Assembly (NCBI GenBank): GCA_963715575.1
Contig: OY970250.1
Coordinates: 806,001-870,000 of the forward strand
Source: AC-32 sp963715575
Lineage (GTDB): Bacteria > Actinomycetota > Thermoleophilia > Gaiellales > Gaiellaceae
Direction: 5' to 3'
DNA: 64,000 nucleotides
The notes beneath the pieces were generated by a model that was not told where the DNA came from, did no database searches, and was given only the letters and a program-made list of their open reading frames with translations. Below are positions 1-7,469 of this stretch, piece after piece. Every line of letters starts with the position of its first letter. The stretch's first letter is position 1. The translations under genes and the position numbers were made by a program.

Positions 1-544
1 GCACCGTGACCCGCACGACCTCGCCGCCGAGCCTCGCGAGCTGGCTCTCGACCGCCTCGTCGCCGATCGAGCCGTCGTCGCCGAAGACCTGCCAGGACGA
101 CGGGATCGGGACGACGTAGGGCACGGCCCAGCCACGCAGCGCCCGCGCCGAGAAGTCCATCGTGTTGATCGCCTGCAGGCCCTGCGTGCCGCCGGCCGCG
201 CTGATCAGGCCGATCACCTTGTCGTGCAAGTACGGGGGGTCGCGCGCGCCGAGGACGTGCAGCCAGTCGAGCGCGTTCTTGAACGCGCCGGAGATCGTCC
301 CCTGGTAGAGCGGGCTGCTCCAGAGCAGGCCGTCCGCCGCGTAACAGGACTCGATCAGCGTCGCCGCCGCCTCCGTCGGCTCGTCGTGGTCGGGGTCGTA
401 CATCGGCAACTGGAGCTCGCGCAGGTCGAGCAGCGTCGTCTCGGCGCCCGCGTCCGCCGCACCCGCGAGCGCCCGCTGCAGCGCCGACAGGCTCGTCGAT
501 CCTTTCCGGAGCGATCCTCCGAGCCCGACGATGGTCGGCGGCAT
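1..544 (-). CDS. NADPH-dependent FMN reductase family protein (3' end outside window)
   Basis: The visible 181 codons read from an ATG at 542-544 and run off the left edge, so the C-terminus is missing. The protein opens with a flavodoxin-like strand and phosphate loop (IVGLGGSLRKGSTS). It then has the family segments SSPLYQGTISGAFKNALDWL and ISAAGGTQGL, which contact FMN and build the dimer in known members. The likely role is reduction of FMN, quinones or azo compounds with NAD(P)H in the cytoplasm. It is transcribed away from the membrane-protein gene at 579, with only 34 bases between them. The substrate cannot be told from sequence. Confidence 0.85.
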   Translation of the reverse strand, partial: MPPTIVGLGGSLRKGSTSLSALQRALAGAADAGAETTLLDLRELQLPMYDPDHDEPTEAAATLIESCYAADGLLWSSPLYQGTISGAFKNALDWLHVLGARDPPYLHDKVIGLISAAGGTQGLQAINTMDFSARALRGWAVPYVVPIPSSWQVFGDDGSIGDEAVESQLARLGGEVVRVTV

Positions 545-578
545 GCCGCGACCCTAACGGCGTTAGACTCGCGCCGAC

Positions 579-962
579 ATGATCCTGTTGCGCATCGCGC
601 TCGCGATCGGCATCAACGCCCTGGCGCTCTGGGTCGCCAACGAGATCTGGGACAGCGTCTCGATTCACGGCTTCTGGGCCTACTTCATCGGGGCACTGGT
701 GCTCGGGATCGCGAACGCGGTGCTGAAGCCGATCCTCGCCATCCTGACGTTGCCGTTGATCATCTTCACGCTCGGGCTCTTCTACCTGCTGATCAACATC
801 GCGATGGTCGCGCTGGCCGAGTGGATCGCGCCGGACTTCTCGATCGACGGCTTCTGGACGTATGTCGGCGTCGTCGTGATCGTCTGGCTCGTGAACTGGG
901 TCTGCTACTCGGCGCTCGACGCGCTCGAGGGCGACCGCGGCCGCGCTCGCATGGCCTCCTAA
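579..962 (+). CDS. Small four-helix membrane protein, phage holin 4-2 (PF04020-like) family
   Basis: This is a 127-residue protein made almost wholly of four hydrophobic helices, with the family signature of an N-V-L-K-P turn (ANAVLKPILAILTLPL) and W/G-rich helix ends. Members are common in bacterial chromosomes and, despite the name, are not shown to be holins. Its function is unknown. A paralogue lies at 38422-38805. The stop codon overlaps that of the convergent aldo/keto reductase gene by four bases. Confidence 0.8.
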   Translation: MILLRIALAIGINALALWVANEIWDSVSIHGFWAYFIGALVLGIANAVLKPILAILTLPLIIFTLGLFYLLINIAMVALAEWIAPDFSIDGFWTYVGVVVIVWLVNWVCYSALDALEGDRGRARMAS

Positions 963-1900
963 CGACCTTCGAGCTCTGCCGCGTCCTCGTCGCTGAGCTC
1001 GAGGTCGGCGGCGACCAGGATCGGCTCGACCTGGTCGGGCCGCCGGAAGCCCGTGATCGCGCCGTCCACGGCCGGGTTGCGCAGGGTCCACGCGACGGCC
1101 ACGGCTCCCGGCGAGACGCCGTAGCGCTCGGCCACGCGCTTCAGCCGCTCGACCAGCTCGAGGTTGCGCGAGAGCTGCGGCTCCTGGAAGCGCTCGCTGC
1201 GCCGGCGCCAGTCGTTGTCGGGCAGGCTCTCGATCCGCTCGCGGGTCATCTTCCCGGTCAGGAGCCCGGAGGCCATCGGCGAGTAGACGATCACGCCGAT
1301 TCCCTCCTCCTCGCAGAAGGGCAGGATCTCCCGCTCCGCCTCGCGGTCGAGCAGCGAGTACTGCGGCTGCAGCGTCTCGACGGCCGCGATCGTTTGCGCA
1401 CGGCGTAGCTGCTCGACCGAGAAGTTCGAGACGCCGATGTGGCGGGCGAGGCCCTCCTCCTTGAGCTCGACGAGCGTCGACCAGCCCTCCTCGAGCTCCT
1501 CCTCCGGGATCGGCCAGTGGATCTGGTAGAGGTCGACCGCGTCGAGCCCCAGGCGCGAGAGGCTGCCCTCGAGCTCTCGCCTGAGCGAGTCGCGCTTCAG
1601 GCTCTGCAGCGTCGTCCGGTTCGGGCCTTCGGGCTGGCCGCCCTTGGTGAAGACGAACGGCCGCTCGTCGAGGCCGGCGATCGCGCGGCCGACGACCTGC
1701 TCGGAGTGGCCGAAGCCGTACTGCGCGGCCGTGTCGATCCAGTTGACGCCGAGCTCGAGCGCGCGGTGGATCGCCGCGATCGACTCGTCGTCGTCCTGGT
1801 CGCCCCAGCCCCAGTCGTACTCGGCGCCGCCGATCGCCCAGGCACCGAGACCGACGCGGGTGATCTCCATCCAGGTGCGACCGAGCTCCGTCGTCCTCAT
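959..1900 (-). CDS. Aldo/keto reductase
   Basis: The 313-residue protein has the aldo/keto reductase TIM-barrel landmarks. These are the N-terminal G-x-G-A-W-A-I-G strand, the catalytic Asp/Tyr segment WIDTAAQYGFGHSE, the catalytic Lys in VFTKGG and the His in YQIHWP. It reduces an unidentified carbonyl substrate with NADPH. The start is the ATG at 1898-1900, which overlaps the holB stop as ATGA, so it is probably translationally coupled. Open frame continues upstream of this ATG, but that part is only the antisense-like shadow of holB. It is the last gene of a tmk-holB-reductase unit. Confidence 0.9.
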   Translation of the reverse strand: MRTTELGRTWMEITRVGLGAWAIGGAEYDWGWGDQDDDESIAAIHRALELGVNWIDTAAQYGFGHSEQVVGRAIAGLDERPFVFTKGGQPEGPNRTTLQSLKRDSLRRELEGSLSRLGLDAVDLYQIHWPIPEEELEEGWSTLVELKEEGLARHIGVSNFSVEQLRRAQTIAAVETLQPQYSLLDREAEREILPFCEEEGIGVIVYSPMASGLLTGKMTRERIESLPDNDWRRRSERFQEPQLSRNLELVERLKRVAERYGVSPGAVAVAWTLRNPAVDGAITGFRRPDQVEPILVAADLELSDEDAAELEGR

Positions 1901-2919
1901 GCGGCGATGGTGATCGAGCCGGCGAAGGCGCGCCGGAGCTGGACGAAGAGCGCCTCCAGCGCGAGCGCCGGCGAGAGCTGGAACTCCTCGAAGCGGCGCC
2001 AGGTCTCGCGCACGAGCTCGGCCGCGCGCTCGGCGCCTTCGAGCCGCTCGAGCGTCCCGTCCTCCTGCAGCTCCTCGGCGCGGTCGACGTGGACGAGCGC
2101 CTTCTCGGCCCCGGCCGCGGCGGCGACGAGGTCTCGGTACCACGACGCCAGCTCCTCCAGTGACGCAAGCAGCTCCTCGCGTTCAGCGCCGCGCCCGGCT
2201 CGCTTGACGCGCTGCTCGGCCTCGCGGGCGGTCAGGTCGAGCCCTTCGATTGCCGCCTCCTCGCGCTCCTTCGCCTCGGTCGCGCGCTCGCGCGAGGCCT
2301 CGACCAGCTTGCGCGCGGCTGCCGCAGCGTCGAACTCGAGCGCGTAGACGGAGCGCGCCGTCTCGAGCAGTCCGGTGCGGCGCTGCGCGGAGGCCGGGTC
2401 GAGCAGGCGCTCGGCGCGATCGAGCCGGCCGCTCGCCACACGGGCGATCGAGGTCGCCTCCTGCTCGGAGAGCTGCGGCGCTCGCGCCAGTACCTCTGCG
2501 CGAACGGCTCGCTCCGAGAGCCGGCGGAACGGGATCGCCTGGCACCGCGAGCGGATCGTCTCGGGCAGCGGCCCGACCTCGTCCGCGACGAGCACGATCA
2601 CCGCGTACTCCGGCGGCTCCTCGAGATCCTTCAGCAGCGCGTCGGCCGCCTCGTCGTTCAGCAGGTGCGCGCCGAAGACGAGGTAGACCCGCCGCTGCGC
2701 CTCGAACGGCCGCATGTGCAGGTCGCGCCGCATCTCGCGCACGGCGTCGATCCGGATCTGGTCGCCCAGGGGCTCGAGCACGTACAGGTCGGGGTGCGAG
2801 CGCCGCTCGACGCGCGGGTCGCCGCCGAGCAGCTCCGACGCGAACCCCAGCGCGGTCGCCCGCTTGCCGACCCCGGCCGGCCCGTGGAAGAGGTACGCGT
2901 GCGCCGGGCCTTCACCCAA
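1897..2919 (-). CDS. holB: DNA polymerase III delta-prime subunit, start unresolved
   Basis: This is the clamp-loader delta-prime ATPase-fold protein. It has a P-loop-like GPAGVGKR, then HPDLYVLEP, LLKDLEEPPEYAVIVLVAD (sensor region) and the S-R-C motif in TIRSRCQAIPF. The C-terminal half is helical, as in the family. Family-like residues (FDSVPEQEEAKRLLRAAL) reach back to about base 2970, but that stretch contains no ATG or GTG. The first standard start is the TTG at 2917-2919, used here. The only ATG (3130-3132) would add a long tail read out of frame from tmk. The true start may be non-canonical or hidden by an indel. The 3' end couples to the aldo/keto reductase gene (ATGA). Confidence 0.82.
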   Translation of the reverse strand: MGEGPAHAYLFHGPAGVGKRATALGFASELLGGDPRVERRSHPDLYVLEPLGDQIRIDAVREMRRDLHMRPFEAQRRVYLVFGAHLLNDEAADALLKDLEEPPEYAVIVLVADEVGPLPETIRSRCQAIPFRRLSERAVRAEVLARAPQLSEQEATSIARVASGRLDRAERLLDPASAQRRTGLLETARSVYALEFDAAAAARKLVEASRERATEAKEREEAAIEGLDLTAREAEQRVKRAGRGAEREELLASLEELASWYRDLVAAAAGAEKALVHVDRAEELQEDGTLERLEGAERAAELVRETWRRFEEFQLSPALALEALFVQLRRAFAGSITIAA

Positions 2920-2953
2920 CGCCGCTCGGAGGAGCCGCTTCGCCTCCTCCTGC

Positions 2954-3550
2954 TCAGGAACGCTGTCGAAGCTCGTGGAGCACCTCCTCGGCGATCTCGC
3001 GCGGCGGGCGCGTGCCGTCGATCGTCTGGATTCTCTCCGGGAAGACCTCGGCCAGCTGGCGGTAGGCGGCGTCGACCCGCGCGCGGAAGTCGTCGTCCTC
3101 GCGCTCGATGCGGTCGCCTTCGGAGCCGACACGCCGCGCCGACACCGCCGGGTCGACGAGCAGCAGGAAGGTGCGGTCGGGCAGGACCCCGAGCACCGCC
3201 TGCAGGTTGAGCTCGAGCACTCGGTCGAGCCCGAGCCCGCGCGCGATCCCCTGGTAGGCGAGCGAGGAGTCGAGGTAGCGGTCGCAGATCACGTCGGCGC
3301 CGCGCTCCAACGCGGGCGCGATCACCTCGTCGACGAGCTGCGCGCGCGCCGCCGCGAACAGCGCCGCCTCGGCCCAGGGCGAGACCTCGCCCTCGGCGAG
3401 CAGCAGCTCGCGCACCCGCTCGCCGAGCTCGGTCCCGCCCGGCTCGCGCGTGGCGACCACGTCGCGACCCTCGCCCGCGAGCGCCTCGGCGAGCAGCTTG
3501 GCCTGGGTCGACTTGCCGGAGCCGTCGAGCCCTTCGAACGTCACGAACAC
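2954..3550 (-). CDS. tmk: Thymidylate kinase
   Basis: The 198-residue enzyme phosphorylates dTMP to dTDP. It carries the P-loop FEGLDGSGKSTQ at the N-terminus, the DR(Y) motif in ICDRYLDSSLAYQG, the TREPGGT segment that binds the nucleotide, and a LID region around GSEGDRIERED. The GTG at 3548-3550 is taken as start; a second GTG at 3542-3544 is a possible alternative. The 3' end runs into holB, an arrangement often seen because both serve DNA replication. It is divergent from the epimerase gene at 3573 with a gap of 22 bases. Confidence 0.92.
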   Translation of the reverse strand: MFVTFEGLDGSGKSTQAKLLAEALAGEGRDVVATREPGGTELGERVRELLLAEGEVSPWAEAALFAAARAQLVDEVIAPALERGADVICDRYLDSSLAYQGIARGLGLDRVLELNLQAVLGVLPDRTFLLLVDPAVSARRVGSEGDRIEREDDDFRARVDAAYRQLAEVFPERIQTIDGTRPPREIAEEVLHELRQRS

Positions 3551-3572
3551 CGCCGCCCTAGGATACGAGGCG

Positions 3573-4475
3573 GTGCGAGCGATCGTCACAGGGGGCGCCG
3601 GGTTCATCGGCTCGCACGTCGTCGAGGCGCTGCTGGCGCGCGGCGACGAGGTGACGGTCGTGGACGACCTCTCGAACGGGAAGCGCGAGAACGTGCCCGA
3701 GGGCACGCCGCTCGTCGAGCGCGACCTGCGCGCCGGGCTCGGCGAGGTGTTCGCCGACGCGCGGCCCGAGGTCTGCTTCCACCTCGGCGCGCAGGTCGAC
3801 GTGCGCGTCTCGGTCGACCGCCCGGACCACGACGCCTCCGTGAACGTGCTCGGCACGATCGAGGTGCTCGAGGCCGCGCGCGCGCACGAGACGCAGGTCG
3901 TGTTCAGCTCCACCGGCGGCGCGATCTACGGCGAGTGCGACGGCCCGGCGACGGAGGGGGCCGAGCGCCGGCCGCTCGCGCCCTACGGCGTCTCGAAGCT
4001 CGCCGGCGAGGAGTATCTGGCGGCGTACAACCGGCTCTACGGGACTCGGCACGTCTCGCTGCGCTACGGCAACGTCTACGGCCCTCGGCAGGACCCGCAC
4101 GGCGAAGCGGGCGTGGTCGCGATCTTCCTCGGCGCGCTGGCCGAGGGCCGGGCGCCGCGCATCTTCGGCGACGGCCTGCAGACGCGCGACTACGTCTACG
4201 CCGGCGACGTGGCGCGCGCGACGCTGGCCGCGGCCGGGCAGGACGGCGGCGTCTTCAACGTCGGTACCGGCAGCAAGACCTCGGTGGTCGAGCTCTTCGA
4301 GGCGTGCCGGCGAGTGGCGGGGTCGGCCCTCGAGGCTGAGCAGGCGCCGGCACGGCTCGGGGAGCTGCAGCGGAGCGTGCTCGACATCTCGCGTTCCGAG
4401 CGCGAGCTCGGCTGGCGGCCCGAGGTGCCGCTCGAGGAAGGCCTGCGCCTGACCTGGGAGTCGATCTCCACGTAG
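3573..4475 (+). CDS. NAD-dependent epimerase, UDP-glucose 4-epimerase-like
   Basis: This is an extended short-chain dehydrogenase of 300 residues. The NAD-binding motif TGGAGFIGSHV begins at about residue 6. An Asp-rich strand (VVDDLSNG), the YGVSK catalytic Tyr/Lys pair and the RYGNVYGPRQDP segment are typical of UDP-hexose epimerases. It most likely interconverts UDP-sugars for cell-surface polysaccharide. The start is the GTG at 3573; the open frame upstream lies over tmk on the other strand. The exact sugar is not determined. Confidence 0.88.
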   Translation: MRAIVTGGAGFIGSHVVEALLARGDEVTVVDDLSNGKRENVPEGTPLVERDLRAGLGEVFADARPEVCFHLGAQVDVRVSVDRPDHDASVNVLGTIEVLEAARAHETQVVFSSTGGAIYGECDGPATEGAERRPLAPYGVSKLAGEEYLAAYNRLYGTRHVSLRYGNVYGPRQDPHGEAGVVAIFLGALAEGRAPRIFGDGLQTRDYVYAGDVARATLAAAGQDGGVFNVGTGSKTSVVELFEACRRVAGSALEAEQAPARLGELQRSVLDISRSERELGWRPEVPLEEGLRLTWESIST

Positions 4476-4514
4476 CAGGAGCGGCGTGCCTGGCGGCGAA
4501 TCGGACGATCCGCC

Positions 4515-5024
4515 GTGGAGCACGTCCTTCCGCATCCGAGCCCGACCGGACCCGAGCGTCACCACCCGTGGCGCACGATCGCCGTCGTCGCCGCCGCGCT
4601 GGCGATGCTCGAGCTGCTCGGCCTGGTGATCGTCGGCATCGCGCTGGTGGCGAAGCCGATGGCGCACGACGCGATCGCCCGGGCCGCGAAGGCGCCGCCG
4701 GACGTGACGAAGCCCAAGCCAGAGCCGATGCTGCCGCTGCTCGCCCGCCGGCTCGTCTCGGTCACGATCCTGAACGGCAACGGCGTCTCGGGCGCAGCCG
4801 CCACCGAGGCCTCGCGCGTGCGCGCGCGCGGGTACATCGTCGGCCAGGTCGGGAACGCGCCGCGGGGCAGCTACGGGCACAGCGTCGTCATGTACCGAGC
4901 CGGCCGAGTGCGCGAGGCGCGCCGCCTGGCCCGTGACCTCGGGATCGCGATCGTCTCGCCACTCGACGGCCTGCGCAAAGGCGACCTGCACGGCGCGAAG
5001 CTCGCGGTTGTAGTCGGCGGTTAG
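4515..5024 (+). CDS. Membrane-anchored LytR_C domain protein
   Basis: The 169-residue protein has one transmembrane helix at about residues 22-46. A Pro/Lys-rich linker follows, then a LytR C-terminal type domain (about 78-168) with the strand-turn VSVTILNGNGVSG and the AR-LARDLG helix. Such domains are extracytoplasmic and often attached to LytR-CpsA-Psr enzymes, but here no catalytic domain is present. It starts at a GTG, 40 bases after the epimerase gene, so co-transcription is plausible. Its stop interlocks with that of the convergent cytochrome gene (TTAG). Function is unknown. Confidence 0.75.
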   Translation: MEHVLPHPSPTGPERHHPWRTIAVVAAALAMLELLGLVIVGIALVAKPMAHDAIARAAKAPPDVTKPKPEPMLPLLARRLVSVTILNGNGVSGAAATEASRVRARGYIVGQVGNAPRGSYGHSVVMYRAGRVREARRLARDLGIAIVSPLDGLRKGDLHGAKLAVVVGG

Positions 5025-5395
5025 TGCGTTGCGGCGACGACGTACGCCGCCACGTCGTTGATCTGCGTTTCGCTCAGCTGCCCCTTGAACGACGGCATCG
5101 CGCCCTGGCCGTTCGTGACGCGGTCGAGCACGAGGTCGACACTCGGCGGGTCCTCGTCCAGGTCGGTGGCGATCGTCCCGTGGGCGCCCGCCGCCGCGAC
5201 GGTGTGACAGGAGCCGCAGCCGGCGGAGGCGAAGACCTTGCGGCCGGCCGTCGGGTTGCCGCTGCCGAGGCTCGGCGGGGCGGTTCCCGGGATCACCGTC
5301 AGCGAGCCGCTCCCGGTCCTGCGCGGCTCGTCGGACCCGCAGCCGGCGGCCGCGAAGCCGAGCAGCAGCACGAGAAGTGAGAACCGACGGCACAC
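5021..5395 (-). CDS. Mono-haem cytochrome c lipoprotein
   Basis: The 124-residue protein has a signal peptide ending in a lipobox (AAAGC, Cys19), so it should be tethered outside the membrane. The haem-binding C60-G-S-C63-H64 follows. The likely distal ligand is Met100 in GAMPSFKGQ, and the protein ends in the family helix QINDVAAYV. It is an electron carrier whose partner is unknown. The haem domain closely resembles the end of the fusion protein at 48805-49632. The start is a GTG at 5393-5395. Confidence 0.85.
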   Translation of the reverse strand: MCRRFSLLVLLLGFAAAGCGSDEPRRTGSGSLTVIPGTAPPSLGSGNPTAGRKVFASAGCGSCHTVAAAGAHGTIATDLDEDPPSVDLVLDRVTNGQGAMPSFKGQLSETQINDVAAYVVAATH

Positions 5396-5428
5396 GGTCG
5401 CCGCTGATTATCGACCTATCATCGACCG

Positions 5429-6157
5429 ATGCCCGGCGACGACCCGCGCAAGCAGGCCGAGATCGACTATCCGACGCGCGTCGGCGACGAGGGCCGCGAC
5501 TGGATCCGCGCCAAGCCCTTCCGCCACAACCCACGTGAGTCGGCGCGCTTCCTGATCGACTTCGGCTACGTCCTGCAGCTGCTCGACCTGCACGTCGGCA
5601 TGAGCCTCGTCGAGCTCGGCTGCGGCTCGGGTTGGATGACCCGCTTTGCCGCACGCCACGGCATCCACGCCGAGGGCTACGACATCTCGCCGGAGATGAT
5701 CGCGATCGCCCGCGAGGAGGCCGCGCGCGAAGGGCTCGACGTCGTCTTCGAGGCCGGAGACTACGAGCAGCTCGACCTCGGCCGCCGCTTCGACGCCTGC
5801 CTGATCTACGACGCGCTCCACCACAGCGAGCGGCCCGAGCTGGTGCTCGCCGCGGCGCGGCGCGCGCTCAAGCCCGGCGGCCGGATCCTGCTCGCCGAGC
5901 CGAACTGGAAACAGCGCTTCCAGGGCCGCAGCGCCTCGGACGCATACGGGACGACGGAGCTCGGCTACAGCCCGCGGCGCCTGAAGAAGCTCCTGCGCGA
6001 GGCGGGCTTCACCGAGGTCCAGCGCTTCCACAACAACCGCAAGCGCCTGTTCTCGAACTCCCCCGCAGACACGGCCGCGCATCTAGTCGAGCCGCTGACC
6101 TACCGCCTGCTCGCACCCTTCTGGACCCAGATCTGGCTGCGCGCCCGGGCCGGCTGA
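5429..6157 (+). CDS. Class I SAM-dependent methyltransferase
   Basis: The 242-residue Rossmann methyltransferase has motif I LVELGCGSGWMTRFAA (about residues 61-76), the acidic end of strand 2 (GYDISPEM) and a motif IV-like LIYDALHHSERPE. The RRALKPGGRILLAEP strand is typical of methyltransferase-11 type enzymes. The short N-terminal KPFRHNPRESARFLIDFG helix is shared by a group acting on lipids or sugars, but the substrate is not identifiable. A strong stem-loop encloses its stop codon (6144-6171). Confidence 0.82.
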   Translation: MPGDDPRKQAEIDYPTRVGDEGRDWIRAKPFRHNPRESARFLIDFGYVLQLLDLHVGMSLVELGCGSGWMTRFAARHGIHAEGYDISPEMIAIAREEAAREGLDVVFEAGDYEQLDLGRRFDACLIYDALHHSERPELVLAAARRALKPGGRILLAEPNWKQRFQGRSASDAYGTTELGYSPRRLKKLLREAGFTEVQRFHNNRKRLFSNSPADTAAHLVEPLTYRLLAPFWTQIWLRARAG

Positions 6158-6171
6158 CTCGCCGGCCCGGG
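6144..6171. terminator. Bidirectional terminator hairpin with the methyltransferase stop in its loop
   Basis: An 11-bp perfect stem (CCCGGGCCGGC / GCCGGCCCGGG) closes a six-base loop TGACTC. The TGA is the stop codon of the preceding gene. It sits between two convergent genes. There is no T-run, as is common for G+C-rich actinobacterial terminators, so the role is inferred from position and strength. Confidence 0.6.
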
Positions 6172-6184
6172 TGCCCGCGCAGCC

Positions 6185-7393
6185 CTAGTGCAGTGCCACC
6201 TTGATCACGCGTCCGTCTCCGGCTCCGAACCCGAAGCCCTGCTCGGACACGTACAGGCCGTCGTGCCCGGCCGTCATGCCGGTCGGGAAGACGAGCCCGG
6301 AGGCGACCGTCTTGTCAGGCCCGTTCTTGCCGATGCGCACGATCGCGCCGCTGCCGGGCGTCGGTCCGCCGGGCGTGGTGCTCGACTCGAGCGCGTACAG
6401 CTTCCCGTGGAAGAACGCGAGCCCGAGCACCTGCTCGAGCCCCGAAGCCCTCAGGCGCAACGAGTGCCCGTTCAGGGTCCAGACGCTCTCGTTCGGCGTC
6501 GTCCCGTCTTCCGGCCCGAAGAGGCCCAGGTTGGCGATGTAGAAGGCGGGGTGCCCCTTGGGGCGGTGGCCCCTGAAGTGGCCGTGCTTGTGCTTCCCCC
6601 TGCCCTTGCCCTTGCCTTCGTGCCCCGGCGAGGTGATCGCGGTCGGGACGACGTGCCCGACCACGGCCGAGATGTCGAGCACGCGGCTGATCGACCCCGA
6701 CGTCGAGACGCGGTCGAGCTCGCCGTGGTTCGAGTCCATCGGGTAGAGGTCGTGGCCGGCGACGCCCATGCTGTACCAGGTGCCGTCGGGCTCGAAGTCC
6801 TCGTCGTCCGGGTTCGCCGCCGGATGCGAGGCCAGGAACGCGCTCAGGTTCGCGATCAGCGTCCACGAGCCGCGCGGGCCGACGCGGAAGACGCCGTTCG
6901 GGACGGTCGGGACGCCGTGCGAGCAGCCGGCGCCGGCCAGCAGGCCGTAGAGCGTGTGGCCGACGAACTGCACGGCCGAGACGCCGCTGACCAGGTTGCC
7001 CAGGGCCGGCGAGGTCTGGCTCGAGGGCAACCCGCTCACGACGGTCGAGACGTGGCCGTGGCGGTCGACCTTCGAGATGCGCCCGCCGTTCACGGGATCG
7101 TTCGTGCTGCCGAAGTACGGCGCGGCGTCACCGTGCGCCTGCGGGCACGGGTCGGAAGCCGAGCTGTGCGTGCCTCCGAGGCCGCCTTCGGCGACGTACA
7201 AGTCGTTGTGGGGCCCGAACGTGAGCCCGCGCGGGTTGTTGAACCCGGTCGCGAACACCGACATGCTGGGCATGCCGTGCTCGCGGTGCTTCTTTCCTTT
7301 CACCGGCGGGTTGTGCCTGGCGAACGCCGAGCCACTTCCAGCGATGCCAAGGAGCACAACGGCGGCGGTGAGGACGATCGTCGTCCTTCTCAT
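6185..7393 (-). CDS. Secreted ScyD/ScyE-like beta-propeller protein
   Basis: The 402-residue protein has an N-terminal signal peptide (residues 1 to about 25). Repeated propeller blades follow, with the NHL/SMP-30 style motifs FNNPRGLTFGPHNDLYVAEGG, RISKVDRHGHVSTVVSGLPS and GMTAGHDGLYVSEQG. These resemble ScyD/ScyE family proteins. A His/Lys/Gly-rich insertion near residues 260-285 (GKGKGRGKHKHGH) may bind metal or polyanions. It is exported and of unknown function. AGGAGG-like bases precede the ATG. A TACGAT-containing palindrome lies upstream. Confidence 0.8.
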   Translation of the reverse strand: MRRTTIVLTAAVVLLGIAGSGSAFARHNPPVKGKKHREHGMPSMSVFATGFNNPRGLTFGPHNDLYVAEGGLGGTHSSASDPCPQAHGDAAPYFGSTNDPVNGGRISKVDRHGHVSTVVSGLPSSQTSPALGNLVSGVSAVQFVGHTLYGLLAGAGCSHGVPTVPNGVFRVGPRGSWTLIANLSAFLASHPAANPDDEDFEPDGTWYSMGVAGHDLYPMDSNHGELDRVSTSGSISRVLDISAVVGHVVPTAITSPGHEGKGKGRGKHKHGHFRGHRPKGHPAFYIANLGLFGPEDGTTPNESVWTLNGHSLRLRASGLEQVLGLAFFHGKLYALESSTTPGGPTPGSGAIVRIGKNGPDKTVASGLVFPTGMTAGHDGLYVSEQGFGFGAGDGRVIKVALH

Positions 7394-7454
7394 ACGCTTC
7401 CTCCTTTCCCCCGATCGGGGTCGCGCAGAGGGATCGTAACGTGTGTCGACGAAG

Positions 7455-7467
7455 ATCGTACTACGAT
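7455..7467. promoter_or_regulatory. ATCGTA-C-TACGAT palindrome upstream of the propeller gene
   Basis: Two perfect six-base arms flank one central base, about 60 bases upstream of the 7393 start codon, at the 3' edge of the O-antigen ligase-like gene. A further GATCGTAACG lies at 7432-7441. A bound regulator is inferred only from symmetry and position. Confidence 0.3.
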
Positions 7468-7469
7468 TC

